Source of the DNA: JARRKC01 sp037388505
GTDB lineage: Bacteria > Acidobacteriota > UBA6911 > RPQK01 > JAPXNP01
Direction of reading: 5' to 3'
Length of the DNA: 64,000 nucleotides
NCBI GenBank assembly: GCA_037388505.1
Contig: JARRKC010000004.1
Span: forward strand, 186,001 to 250,000
Shown: positions 38,070 to 46,861 of the stretch, in pieces
Numbering within the stretch: position 1 is the first letter of the stretch
Layout: every line of letters starts with the position of its first letter
Notes under the pieces: generated by a model
Database searches by the model: none
What the model saw: the letters and a program-made list of their open reading frames with translations, nothing else
What the model was told of the DNA's origin: nothing
Translations under genes and position numbers: made by a program

Positions 38070-40235
38070 TTAGTTGCTGACGGGTTCGCGTTGGGATCCA
38101 ACTCCAGTCATCCTCGAAAGTGTCTTCGCAGGGTGTTTTTTGCCCTCCGCGATACCATTGGAAGACTCCTTCAACAACTCTTCCAGTTCATCCCGGTTCA
38201 GCGTCTCCTTACGGATCAACTCTTCCGCGATATGTTGAAGCGCTTGCCGGTGGAGGTTCAGGATGTGCTTGACTCGCTCGTAGGTCGCATGAATGATTCG
38301 CTGCACTTCTTCGTCGATGAGAACGGCCGTGCTTTCACTGTAGTTCCGTTCCTCGAAGCCTGCGCCGGGCAAGTACCGGCTGCTCTGACTGCGACCGTAG
38401 GTCAACTGGCCGAGGCGCTCGCTCATTCCAAAGCGTGTCACCATTTGTCTCACAGTCTCGGAAGATTTTTCAAGATCGTCCGACGCCCCGGTCGAGACGA
38501 CGCCTGCATAGATGATCTCTTCCGCTGCCCGTCCTCCCAGCATGACCGCCAGGAGATCCTCCAACTCGGGCTGAGTGAGCAAGAACTTTTCTTGAGTTGG
38601 CAGCTGAAGCATGTGTCCCAGGGCGCCGATTGACCGCGGGATGATCGAGACGCGGTGGACCGGGTCCGCATGTTCGACCGACAGCGCAACGAGGGCGTGT
38701 CCAGTCTCGTGGTAGGCGACACGTTCCTTCTGTTCCTCGCTCATCACCCGACTTCGCTTTTCGAGGCCGAGCATGATGCGGTCGATGGCCTCCTCGAGAT
38801 CCCGCATCTGCACCTTCTCCTCACCGTGGCGAGCAGCCAGGAGTGCAGCCTCGTTGATGATGTTCGCGAGATCGGCGCCGACCATTCCGGGTGTGCGTGC
38901 AGCAATTGTCCTCAGGTTGGCATCGGGTCCCAGCGCGATATCCCGGGCGTGCAATTTGAGAATGGCTTCCCGACCGGCCAAGTCCGGCTTGTCCAAGACT
39001 ACATGGCGGTCGAAGCGTCCGGCCCGCAGGAGAGCCGGATCCAGCACTTCGGGGGTATTGGTTGCGGCCATGATGATGATGCCCTTCGAGGCGTCGAAGC
39101 CGTCCATTTCCACGAGAAGCTGATTGAGAGTCTGCTCCCGCTCGTCGTTGCCGAACATCGGCCCACGCGCGCCGGCTCGCGACTTCCCGACTGCATCGAG
39201 CTCGTCGATGAAGATGATGCAGGGCGCTTTGCTCTTGGCCTGCTCGAACAAGTCCCGGACTCGCGCTGCGCCGACGCCCACGAACATTTCCACGAACTCC
39301 GATCCCGAGATCGAAAAGAACGGGACTTCCGCTTCTCCCGCCACGGCCTTGGCCAGCAACGTCTTGCCTGTCCCCGGGGCGCCGACCAGCAGCACCCCCT
39401 TCGGGATCCGGCCGCCCAGCCGTTGGTATTTGTCGGGATGTCTCAGAAAGTCAACGACTTCCACGAGCTCCGCCTTCGCCTCTTCGACACCTGCCACATC
39501 CTCGAACGTGATCCTGATTCCACTCAGCTGATTGTGAATCTTCGCTTTGTTCTTTCCGACGGTCAGGGGACCTGCTCCTCCGCCTTGTCGCAATCGCCGC
39601 ATGGCGTACCCGAAGATCAGGAAGAGGATACCCAGCGGCAGGAGCCAGGAAATGAGCACATCGAGCCACATGGAATTACTCTGCGCCTGGCCGGTGATCT
39701 TGACATGATGCGCCTGAAGCTCCTCGAGGAGGGCCTGATTCTCAATCCCGGGGATTCGCGTGGCAACGATCTCGTTTGACTCAGCGGCTTCCGGACCTGC
39801 CTGTGCCGCAGTGCCGGTCGTCTTCTTCCCGGTTGGGGTCTTGGCGACTTGGGCGGTTGATTTGGACGGCGCCTCGTTCTGAGCTCCCGTCTCCTTCTGG
39901 CCCTTGGCCGCTTTTGCGGATGCCGCCGCAGTGGGTTTGAGCGTCCCTATCAGCTTCGAACTGGATATGACCACAGCGCTGATGTGCCCGGCATCCACCT
40001 CGCTCATGAACTGGCTGTAAGGGACTTCTTGAGGTGGCGCCCCGGAGAAAGCGCTCCTGATTGCGTAGAGAGCCAGCACCATCAAAACCACGTATGCCAG
40101 GATCATTGCCCATTGTTTGTGATTCGGATCTGGACTCGGGTCGGGTTTCGCGGGGGGCGGCATCCCCTGCTTTCGACCGACTTTTCGCCTTGGGCTCTTA
40201 CGTCCAGGCGATTCCCTCGTTTCCATTTGTCCCAT
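38070..40235 (-). CDS. ftsH: ATP-dependent zinc metalloprotease FtsH
   Basis: Membrane-bound AAA+ protease for quality control. 721 residues. Two membrane helices (about 44-62 and 180-200) flank a periplasmic domain. The AAA module shows GAPGTGKTLLAKAVAGEA (Walker A, about 285), CIIFIDELDAVGKSR (Walker B), the pore loop SEFVEMFVGVGAARV and the second region of homology ATNTPEVLDPALLRAGRFDR. The zinc site is HETGH (about 508). The periplasmic domain carries an unusual Ala/Lys/Thr-rich insert at residues about 100-157. ATG at 40235 follows GAGGGG; GTG at 40247 and ATG at 40226 are alternatives. Divergent from the ClC gene and 66 bases before the protease gene. Confidence 0.97.
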   Translation of the reverse strand: MGQMETRESPGRKSPRRKVGRKQGMPPPAKPDPSPDPNHKQWAMILAYVVLMVLALYAIRSAFSGAPPQEVPYSQFMSEVDAGHISAVVISSSKLIGTLKPTAAASAKAAKGQKETGAQNEAPSKSTAQVAKTPTGKKTTGTAAQAGPEAAESNEIVATRIPGIENQALLEELQAHHVKITGQAQSNSMWLDVLISWLLPLGILFLIFGYAMRRLRQGGGAGPLTVGKNKAKIHNQLSGIRITFEDVAGVEEAKAELVEVVDFLRHPDKYQRLGGRIPKGVLLVGAPGTGKTLLAKAVAGEAEVPFFSISGSEFVEMFVGVGAARVRDLFEQAKSKAPCIIFIDELDAVGKSRAGARGPMFGNDEREQTLNQLLVEMDGFDASKGIIIMAATNTPEVLDPALLRAGRFDRHVVLDKPDLAGREAILKLHARDIALGPDANLRTIAARTPGMVGADLANIINEAALLAARHGEEKVQMRDLEEAIDRIMLGLEKRSRVMSEEQKERVAYHETGHALVALSVEHADPVHRVSIIPRSIGALGHMLQLPTQEKFLLTQPELEDLLAVMLGGRAAEEIIYAGVVSTGASDDLEKSSETVRQMVTRFGMSERLGQLTYGRSQSSRYLPGAGFEERNYSESTAVLIDEEVQRIIHATYERVKHILNLHRQALQHIAEELIRKETLNRDELEELLKESSNGIAEGKKHPAKTLSRMTGVGSQREPVSN

Positions 40236-40414
40236 GATTCCCCTCACTCTCCGAAACTCAATAGAGCCATTCGTTCATGTTTGAGCCCGACCACTTGGAC
40301 CTGGAGCAAGGTCCATGCCAAGGCTTGGAAGGATGGCCCGCAAGCTGTTAAGCTGAGTTCAACCAGAGACTTACGGAACCGATGCGCTCCGGCTCTCACC
40401 TGGCGGGACTGGGG

Positions 40415-40439
40415 CAATTTTGCCACTGTGGCGAAATTG
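40415..40439. promoter_or_regulatory. Inverted repeat between ftsH and the ClC gene
   Basis: CAATTTTGCCA and TGGCGAAATTG, 11-base arms with one mismatch (a G-U pair in RNA) around CTG. It lies 55 bases upstream of the ClC start and 180 bases upstream of ftsH, so it is either an operator in the divergent promoter region or a hairpin in the ClC 5' leader. Confidence 0.45.
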
Positions 40440-40493
40440 TAGCTGTGGAGGCAGCGGGGAGACGGATATTCTTATTTGGAGGAGTGAACCCAC

Positions 40494-42296
40494 GTGCAGA
40501 GTCAACCAGTCTCCGCTTCGAAGTTGCCGATGTCTCCGCGCAAGCCGCTGGGATTCCTCGCTTTCGGGCTGCTGTCGATCTTGGTTGGGATCATCGCGGG
40601 CCTGGGCGCGGTCGTATTTCGCGGACTCATCGCGATCTTCCATAACCTCCTTTTCCTGGAGGAGTTTTCGGTCCACTACAATGCCAATGTTCACACGCCG
40701 GCATCGCCCTGGGGCGCTCTCATCATTCTGGTTCCCGTCATCGGAGCGGCAGGTGTCGCTTTCCTGGTGAAGACTTTCGCGCCTGAAGCCAAGGGTCACG
40801 GCGTTCCCGAAGTCATCGACGCCATCTACTACAACAAGGGAGCCATTCGTTCCATTGTCGCGGTCATCAAGTCCGTTGCCTCCGCACTTTCCATCGGCAG
40901 CGGCGGTTCCATCGGGCGTGAGGGTCCGATCATTCAGATCGGCTCTTCCTTCGGTTCGACCGTGGGCCAAGTCCTCAGGCTTCCCCCCTGGCAAGTCATC
41001 ACAATGATCGCCGCCGGTGCCGGTGGAGGCATCGCCGCTACTTTCAATACGCCCGTCGGCGGAGTGCTGTTTGCCATCGAAATCGTATTGCATGAACTCA
41101 GTTCCCGAACCCTCGTTCCCGTAGCCATCTCGACGGCCACCGCCACCTATGTCGGTCGTCTCGTGTTCGGCGCCCACCCATCCTTCGTGATTCCCGCCTT
41201 TCAGGCCAATGATTTCCATCCGGAGAGCCCGCTGGCCCTGCTGACCTACGCCCTTCTGGGAATTCTGGCGGGGTTGGTTTCCGCTCTGTTCATTCGTTCG
41301 ATCTACGGATTCGAGGATTTCTTCACCCAAAAGATCAAAGGCGGCTACTACGTCCAGCACATGCTGGGCATGTTCATCGTGGGAGTCACGATGTACCTCA
41401 TGCTGGTGGAATTCGGACACTACTACATTCAGGGCGTAGGGTACGCCACGATTCAGGATGTACTGTCCGGGAAGCATTTCGCCCTCGGTCTCCTCCTGCT
41501 CCTGCTCGCCCTCAAACTCCTGTCGACATCGCTGACACTGGGATCTGGCGCATCGGGAGGGATCTTCTCTCCGGCGCTCTTCATTGGTGCTGTTCTTGGT
41601 GCGGGATACGGAATGCTGCTGAACATGATCTGGTCCGCCTTCCCGGTGTCGCCGCCGGCCTGCGCCGTGGCCGGAATGGCCGGCGTGGTAGGCGGAGCGA
41701 CAGGCGCCGCCATGGCCGCCATCGTCATGATCTACGAAATGACGCTGGACTATAACGTCATCATTCCCATGACGATCACAGTCGCCATCAGCTTCGGGGT
41801 TCGAAGGCTGCTCTCCCGGGAGAGCATCTACACGCTCAAGCTGGTCCGCCGCGGCCGTGACGTTCCCGACTCCCTCCAGGCCAATATCTATGACCTGCAA
41901 CGTGCTCGAGACGTGATGGACGACCGGTTCGGCGTGGTCGATGCACGAACTCCGCTGACAGATGCGAACAAGACGTTGTTCTCACAGGCTTCGGCGTTCG
42001 TCGTCAGGGATGGCCGAAAAATCGTGGGCCTTTTGACCAGGGATGCTTTGCTCGACGCCCTCGTGGGGCAACGACAGGACGAGACTCTCGGCGCGATCGC
42101 CCTGCATGACTATCTGATCGTGGCGGCCGACACTCGTCTCTTCGACGTCATAGCGCGGATGCGCAGGGATCACACTCTGCTCGCGATCGTCGTGGAGCGG
42201 CCTCAGGAACCCGATGTGGATTCGATCAAGGGATTCATTACGAATGAACGGCTCGCAGGAGTTATGGTCCGCGATACCGCGCTCTTCACCGATTGA
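40494..42296 (+). CDS. ClC family chloride channel or Cl-/H+ antiporter with CBS domains
   Basis: Membrane protein for chloride movement. 600 residues with about ten or more membrane segments. Selectivity-filter motifs are visible: GSGGSIGREGPIIQIG (GxGxP and GREGP regions, with the gating Glu), then GSGASGGIFSPALFIG. The cytoplasmic C-terminus from about 465 has a tandem CBS pair (ARDVMDDRFGVVDARTPL and LHDYLIVAADTRLFDVIARM), usually a nucleotide-binding regulator. GTG at 40494 is preceded by TTGGAGGAG, and no better ATG exists nearby. The motifs alone do not settle channel versus exchanger. Confidence 0.94.
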   Translation: MQSQPVSASKLPMSPRKPLGFLAFGLLSILVGIIAGLGAVVFRGLIAIFHNLLFLEEFSVHYNANVHTPASPWGALIILVPVIGAAGVAFLVKTFAPEAKGHGVPEVIDAIYYNKGAIRSIVAVIKSVASALSIGSGGSIGREGPIIQIGSSFGSTVGQVLRLPPWQVITMIAAGAGGGIAATFNTPVGGVLFAIEIVLHELSSRTLVPVAISTATATYVGRLVFGAHPSFVIPAFQANDFHPESPLALLTYALLGILAGLVSALFIRSIYGFEDFFTQKIKGGYYVQHMLGMFIVGVTMYLMLVEFGHYYIQGVGYATIQDVLSGKHFALGLLLLLLALKLLSTSLTLGSGASGGIFSPALFIGAVLGAGYGMLLNMIWSAFPVSPPACAVAGMAGVVGGATGAAMAAIVMIYEMTLDYNVIIPMTITVAISFGVRRLLSRESIYTLKLVRRGRDVPDSLQANIYDLQRARDVMDDRFGVVDARTPLTDANKTLFSQASAFVVRDGRKIVGLLTRDALLDALVGQRQDETLGAIALHDYLIVAADTRLFDVIARMRRDHTLLAIVVERPQEPDVDSIKGFITNERLAGVMVRDTALFTD

Positions 42297-42445
42297 TCGA
42301 AGCTGTGTACCGCAAATCGGGGGGAGCATAGAATCCCGCCTTGCATGATCGACCTTCCGAAGTCCCTGCTGTCGGAGCGAAAGCCGTCCTGCTCGATTTC
42401 GCCGATCATTCACACCATCGCAAGCTCTTCCTGAGCGGGTGCATG

Positions 42446-44038
42446 CTACTTCCCGGCGGATTTCTCCCGATCGAGAATCAGCCGGGCCGCCCGACTGCCG
42501 GACCCAAGTGCCGCCAGTTGCCCGTGCCCGGCGGTCGTCCAGACGCCCGCCAGGAAGAGGTTCGGAATCGGCGTCTCCTGAGCCAGCCTCTGGGGAGCCG
42601 GGTTGGACATCTTCAGTGCCCAGCCGTAGACCGCCCCTCTGGGATTGAGCGTGAAATGCTCCATTGTGCGCGGTGATCCGACCTCCATGACCTCGATGTG
42701 GGAACCTAACCCCGGCAGCACCTTCTCGGCCCTGCGGATCAGAACTGCGGCAGCCTCTTGCTTGAGCGCGACGTACTTCTCGTAATCTTCCCCTTCGTGC
42801 CAACCGTTTCGCCAGTCATAAGGCATGTAGGTGGTGAACGTGAGCACGTTCTTCCCGGCCGGCGCCACATCCGGATCCATCACGGAGTAGTTGACGATGA
42901 TGAAAGGCACCTTCTCGAGACTTCCCTCCTGAAACGCCTTTTCTTCCTCGTCCAGATCCGGGGTCTCCAAGAGGGTAATGCCGTGAGCGCCGCGAAATTC
43001 CGAACGATAGTCGTGTTTGACTCCCAGATAAACCTGGAGGATCGAGGGACCGATCTCCATCCTGTCCAACTCGGCCAGGTATTCCCTGGGAAGTTGCTCG
43101 CGACCGACGAGCTCGTTCAGCGTCGTTGGCCCGCTCGCGTTGGAGACAACATAGCGGCAGCGAAATTCACGACCGTCCCGGGTCCGCACAGCAACGGCCT
43201 TGCCGTCCTCAACGGCGATTCTGGTGACCCTTGTGCTGAGTTCGATGCGACCGCCGTTTGCCGCGATCACCTCGGCCAGTGCGTTGGAGATCGCCTGGGA
43301 TCCACCGGAGACATAGTAGTAACCGTCATAGTGGTAAGTGCCCCACATCCCCAAGAACAGGCGGGCCGGCAGTTCGTCGAGGCTGGTACCGCAGTACATA
43401 CGCAGCCACGAGAAGAGGGAGAGGAGCTTTGCGTCTTGAATGAAGTCCGAGAGCATGGCCCTGGCCGATGCGCGACCATACTTCTGAAAAGGCCAGCCCG
43501 GATTCTCGTCGGGAGGTGAACCCGCCTTGCCGGCCTGGGCCTGCAGCACGAATCGGACATTGTCCATCATCTTGAAGAGACGATCGATGCCCTCCTTCTC
43601 CTCGGGAAAACGAGTCAGCAGTCTTGAACGGTAGAGACTCACGTCCGCCGGCACGTCCATTTCGAAATCGGGAAAGACGACCCGATAGGGAGTGTCGATT
43701 CGAAGCGGCTGGATCTTGTCGAGGATCCCGAGCTGCCGGAAAAGCGGCTTGCTTGCGCCGATCTCGTCTGTGAAGCCCGAGATGGCATGAAGAGAGACCT
43801 CGAACCTGTAGTCGCTTCGCTCGAATGCAGTCATGTAGCCGCCCACTTTCACATGCTGTTCGAACAGGATGACCTTCAGACCCGCCTGGGCCAGGCTGGC
43901 CGCGGCAGCCAGACCTCCACCTCCTCCACCGACCACCGCAACGTCCCAGGTTTGCGCCTCTTCTGCCGCGGCACTTTGCGCGCACACGACCGACCAGAGG
44001 CACACAGTAGCCAGAAGCGGAACAAGAGATCTTCTCAT
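42446..44038 (-). CDS. Exported FAD-dependent phytoene desaturase/isomerase-like oxidoreductase
   Basis: 530 residues. It starts with a Sec-type signal (SLVPLLATVCLWSVVCAQSAAA), unusual for a Rossmann flavoprotein. It continues with the FAD-binding WDVAVVGGGGGGLAAAASLA and LFEQHVKVGGYMTAFE, the CrtI/CrtISO/RetSat opening. The middle contains YYYVSGGSQAISNALAEVI and the end PIPNLFLAGVWTTAGHGQLAALGSG, the C-terminal FAD motif. Substrate unknown; polyene or lipid desaturation and isomerisation are the family's usual reactions. ATG at 44038 follows AGGAGGG. Divergent from the thioredoxin gene across a repeat-filled region. Confidence 0.85.
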   Translation of the reverse strand: MRRSLVPLLATVCLWSVVCAQSAAAEEAQTWDVAVVGGGGGGLAAAASLAQAGLKVILFEQHVKVGGYMTAFERSDYRFEVSLHAISGFTDEIGASKPLFRQLGILDKIQPLRIDTPYRVVFPDFEMDVPADVSLYRSRLLTRFPEEKEGIDRLFKMMDNVRFVLQAQAGKAGSPPDENPGWPFQKYGRASARAMLSDFIQDAKLLSLFSWLRMYCGTSLDELPARLFLGMWGTYHYDGYYYVSGGSQAISNALAEVIAANGGRIELSTRVTRIAVEDGKAVAVRTRDGREFRCRYVVSNASGPTTLNELVGREQLPREYLAELDRMEIGPSILQVYLGVKHDYRSEFRGAHGITLLETPDLDEEEKAFQEGSLEKVPFIIVNYSVMDPDVAPAGKNVLTFTTYMPYDWRNGWHEGEDYEKYVALKQEAAAVLIRRAEKVLPGLGSHIEVMEVGSPRTMEHFTLNPRGAVYGWALKMSNPAPQRLAQETPIPNLFLAGVWTTAGHGQLAALGSGSRAARLILDREKSAGK

Positions 44039-44109
44039 CCTTTCCCTCCTTTCCCAGGGCCCGGCTGTACCGGCCTCAAATCGTCCCACCGATTCCCGGA
44101 ACTTTCAAT

Positions 44110-44134
44110 GAGAACGGGAGAACCGGAGGACGGG
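44110..44134. repeat. Left arm of a 25-base inverted repeat
   Basis: An exact 25-base reverse complement of 44453-44477, made of CGGGAGAA/CGGAGGA-type units. It forms part of a G/A-rich block that runs to about 44166. The two arms enclose the 69-base direct repeats. Confidence 0.85.
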
Positions 44135-44177
44135 GCGACGGGAGGACGGAGAACCGGGAACCGGTTAGGATCGTATT

Positions 44178-44315
44178 CAGCTCGGTCTGACACGTCCAGC
44201 GCGTCTGACTTGTCTGACCTGTCCGGCTGCAGACTGGGCGAGTGAGCAGCTCGGTCTGACATGTCCAGCGCGTCTGACTTGTCTGACCTGTCCGACTGCA
44301 GACTGGGCGAGTGAG
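44178..44315. repeat. Two tandem 69-base direct repeats rich in GTCTGAC
   Basis: Copies at 44178-44246 and 44247-44315 differ at only two positions. Each contains several GTCTGAC/TGTC(C/T)GAC units spaced about 9 bases apart and ends GACTGGGCGAGTGAG. On the minus strand one frame would read Ser-Asp-Lys-Ser-Asp patterns, but this is a minisatellite and not a gene. Confidence 0.9.
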
Positions 44316-44373
44316 CGGATGAACCCCATCTCAACGCACTGCAGCCCCCCCGGGCACTCGGAACCCGGAGCCT

Positions 44374-44488
44374 TTCTCCCGTCCTCCCGTTCCCCCCGTT
44401 TCTCCCGTTTCTCCCGTCGTCCCGTTCTCCCGTTCTCCCGTCCTCCCGTTCTCCCGTCCTCCGGTTCTCCCGTTCTCCCGTTCTCCCG
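44374..44488. repeat. Octamer tandem repeat TTCTCCCG (about 14 copies)
   Basis: About fourteen units of TTCTCCCG or close variants (TCCTCCCG, TTTCTCCCG, TCGTCCCG). It holds the right arm (44453-44477) of the inverted repeat that matches 44110-44134. Strong strand asymmetry: the plus strand is almost pure pyrimidine with regular G. Confidence 0.9.
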
Positions 44489-44533
44489 CCCGCTTAAAGA
44501 CAATTGGGAAGAATGACGAGAAGATAGATAGCC

Positions 44534-45322
44534 GTGAACACGAGCCTGTATTCGACGAGTGCTGTCCCACCTCCGCCGCCCGCGCACGCACGAATGGGCC
44601 TGGCGATCGCGAGTCTCGTCCTGGGCGCGGCGGCGCTGTTTTTCAGCTTCTTTCTCATCGGTCTCCTGATCGGTCTGGTCGGGCTCATCCTCGGGTCTGC
44701 ACACCTCACTCGGAAACGGGGAAAGAACTGGATCGCTTGGTGTGGCATCGGTCTTTCCGTGCTCAGCATTTGCATCAGCATCGCCATGGGAGTCTTCTAT
44801 GTTCGGATTCTGGAGGGCCTCAGTACCTCCTCCAAGCGATCCCTCACACGTTGGGAAGGCTCCGTCGCACCCGATCTTGCCGTACAGACTCTCGACGGAC
44901 GAAGGGTGCAGCTGAGCGATCTGAAAGGCCGGCGTGTCATCCTCGATTTCTGGGCGACCTGGTGTGGTCCGTGCGTCATGGAGGTCCCGCATTTCATTCG
45001 TCTTCACAGGGAGATGGCTCGCGGCGATCTGGAAATCATCGGGATCAGCCAGGAGAAACCGGAGACGCTCAAGAACTTCATAACTGCGAAAGGTGTCTCC
45101 TACACCATCGCACGCCCAATCCGTCTTCCTTCCCCATATCGGGATATTCGGGCGATTCCAACCACCTTTTTCATCGACCGCCGGGGTGTGATCCAGAAGG
45201 TGGTGGTGGGCGCTCAGGCTTTTCAGACCTTGAAGGCCCTGGCACTCGCCGAGGACTTTCAAGGAACCCCCAGATTGGGCCCCGCTCCACCCGTCACGGC
45301 AGCTGAGACCTCATCAAGATAG
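44534..45322 (+). CDS. Membrane-anchored TlpA-like thioredoxin with an N-terminal DUF4190-like region
   Basis: 262 residues. The N-terminal part (about 20-95) has two or three membrane segments (LAIASLVLGAAALFFSFFLI and CGIGLSVLSICISIAMGVFY) with the proline-rich, small-residue look of DUF4190. A TlpA/ResA-type thioredoxin domain follows with the active site FWATWCGPCVMEVPH (CGPC about 144-147), IIGISQEKPETLKNF and IPTTFFIDRRGVI. It probably reduces disulfides outside the cytoplasm. GTG at 44534 is chosen by default; no good ribosome binding site is seen. It lies 148 bases upstream of the radical SAM operon on the same strand. Confidence 0.88.
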   Translation: MNTSLYSTSAVPPPPPAHARMGLAIASLVLGAAALFFSFFLIGLLIGLVGLILGSAHLTRKRGKNWIAWCGIGLSVLSICISIAMGVFYVRILEGLSTSSKRSLTRWEGSVAPDLAVQTLDGRRVQLSDLKGRRVILDFWATWCGPCVMEVPHFIRLHREMARGDLEIIGISQEKPETLKNFITAKGVSYTIARPIRLPSPYRDIRAIPTTFFIDRRGVIQKVVVGAQAFQTLKALALAEDFQGTPRLGPAPPVTAAETSSR

Positions 45323-45358
45323 CCGATGGCGGTGGCTGCCGAACGCTGCGGAAGCCAA

Positions 45359-45383
45359 CCGGTTCCGGAGTTACTCCTACCGG
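45359..45383. promoter_or_regulatory. Interrupted palindrome upstream of the radical SAM operon
   Basis: CCGGT-GGAGT and ACTCC-ACCGG arms form two nested 5-bp inverted repeats. The element lies 36 bases after the thioredoxin stop and about 88 bases before the first radical SAM gene. It could be a terminator stem or an operator for the operon. Confidence 0.38.
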
Positions 45384-45470
45384 ATACTAGATCTCTGCGC
45401 CCACATTCGTAAAGACTGACAAGAACTTGCCGATCAAGGGAATTGGAGGCGTCCAGAGGTGGGAGGCCGG

Positions 45471-46853
45471 ATGAGAGCAGTCTGGCCACAGAAACCCGCG
45501 AGGTCGGATAGGACGATGGAAACTTACTCAATTCCAGTCGGCGAGGATCGTTACCTTGTCTATCGTCCGCTCCGACCGCTGGCCTTCGTTACCAATGGTC
45601 GCTTGGTCAACCGCCTGGTCAAGAGCCTCGACATCCCTCATCTCAGATCTGAGGAGGGTGACGATGATGTCGCCGACTTCCTCGAGGAGGTGGGAATGCT
45701 CGCTCCCGACCGAATGCCTCCTGCCGAAGAGGATATCTTCCGGTTACCCACAACGGGCGTCCTTTGCCTGACCACCGCCTGCAATCTAAGGTGCACTTAC
45801 TGTTTTGCGGAAGGAGGAGAAAAGGCTGCTGAGCACCTTTCGCGCAGCGCCGGGTTGAGGGTTATCGATCAGGTTCATCGCAATGCCCGGACTTTGGGGG
45901 AGGATTCGTTCGCGATCAGCTTCCACGGGGGCGGAGAGCCGACGGTCGCCTGGGAGAGGCTCACCGAGTTCATTGGCGCAGCCCGCAGCAAGGATCTTGC
46001 AGCGAGGATTTCCCTGACCTCGAACGGATATTGGTCCGACGCTCAGCGACACTGGATCCTGGGACACGTCGATGAGGTCAGCCTGTCGTTCGACGGTCCG
46101 GCGGAGATCCAGAATGCTCAGCGGCCCACGGCCTCGGGAAGACCGTCCTTTTCGACCGTGTTGAAAACCATCGAAGCTCTGGATCGGTCCGGCAAGAAAT
46201 ACGGCATCCGAATGACCGTGACCGATGCCTCCGTTTCCCGGTTACCGGAGACCCTGCACTGGCTCTGCACAGAGACCGCGTGTGCGGTCTTCCAGGTCGA
46301 ACCGGCTTTCGCTGCGGGACGTGCACTCCGCAACTCGCTCGAGGTGCATGAGCCCTCGGCCTTCGTCCGGCAGTTCTTGAATGCCTATGACGTCGCTCTG
46401 CAGTATGGAAGACACCTCTACTACTCAGGAGCCCGCCCGTGGGTAATCACGACGCGCTTCTGCGAAGCTTCTCGCCGGGCTCTCATCGTCCGTCCGGATG
46501 GAACGCTGACCAGATGCTACGAAATCTCCGACCGTCTTCACCCACTGAACCGTCTTTTCGAGGTCGGGCGGATTCGAGACGACCTCATTGAATTGTCTCC
46601 CGACGCAGGACTGGAACTGGAGCGACGACTGGGTAAACGACGCCGGGCCTGTCGTGACTGCTTCAACTTCTGGCATTGTGCCGGCGACTGTCCGGCCAAG
46701 TCGATGGGATCCACAGAGGGAGAGCACGATGGATCCGACGATCGATGTGACATGAACCGAGAAATCACCAAAGGCCTGCTTCTTCGCTACGTCGCCCATT
46801 TCGGAGGGGTGTGGAGAGGCCAACTGCCATCGGGTGCGATCGGAGCAGGCTGA
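45471..46853 (+). CDS. Radical SAM/SPASM-type maturase 1
   Basis: 460 residues, cytoplasmic. The [4Fe-4S]/SAM site is CNLRCTYC (Cys104, 108, 111), followed by FHGGGEPTVAW, ISLTSNGYW and VSLSFDGPAEIQNAQRP. The C-terminal SPASM-like cluster RRACRDCFNFWHCAGDCPAK could bind extra Fe-S clusters. The N-terminal DRYLVYRPLRPLAFVTNGRLVNRLVK looks like the small substrate-contact region found before several peptide maturases such as HxsB. First gene of the seven-gene operon. ATG at 45471 is preceded by GGGAGG; GTG at 45459 and ATG at 45516 are alternatives. Closest in layout to maturase 4 (both HGGGEPT and DGPxxIQxxQRP). Confidence 0.9.
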   Translation: MRAVWPQKPARSDRTMETYSIPVGEDRYLVYRPLRPLAFVTNGRLVNRLVKSLDIPHLRSEEGDDDVADFLEEVGMLAPDRMPPAEEDIFRLPTTGVLCLTTACNLRCTYCFAEGGEKAAEHLSRSAGLRVIDQVHRNARTLGEDSFAISFHGGGEPTVAWERLTEFIGAARSKDLAARISLTSNGYWSDAQRHWILGHVDEVSLSFDGPAEIQNAQRPTASGRPSFSTVLKTIEALDRSGKKYGIRMTVTDASVSRLPETLHWLCTETACAVFQVEPAFAAGRALRNSLEVHEPSAFVRQFLNAYDVALQYGRHLYYSGARPWVITTRFCEASRRALIVRPDGTLTRCYEISDRLHPLNRLFEVGRIRDDLIELSPDAGLELERRLGKRRRACRDCFNFWHCAGDCPAKSMGSTEGEHDGSDDRCDMNREITKGLLLRYVAHFGGVWRGQLPSGAIGAG

Positions 46854-46861
46854 GAAAGAAC

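Larger units (their letters stand above)
44039..44533. other. Divergent intergenic region filled with repeats
   Basis: 495 bases between two genes read away from each other. Nearly all of it from 44110 to 44490 is repetitive: a left block of CGGGAGGA-like units, two 69-base direct repeats, and a right block of the reverse-complement TTCTCCCG units (separate entries). The promoters of both neighbours must lie in or beside the repeats. No gene is seen. Confidence 0.7.

Noticed and set aside
40371..41900. 509-codon minus-strand open frame rich in Asp, Gly and His
   Set aside because: It is the reverse complement of the ClC gene; the composition is the mirror of hydrophobic codons.
42446..44038. 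Calling the oxidoreductase a phytoene desaturase outright
   Set aside because: No phytoene synthase or other carotenoid genes are in the window, and the signal peptide argues against a standard role.
44035..44334. Minus-strand open frame coding Ser-Asp-Lys-Ser-Asp repeats, or a CRISPR array
   Set aside because: The pattern comes from the 69-base minisatellite. Only two copies exist and they are directly adjacent with no spacers, so it is neither a gene nor a CRISPR.
44374..44488. CRISPR-like regularity of the octamer array
   Set aside because: Units are 8-9 bases and contiguous without spacers; no cas genes nearby.
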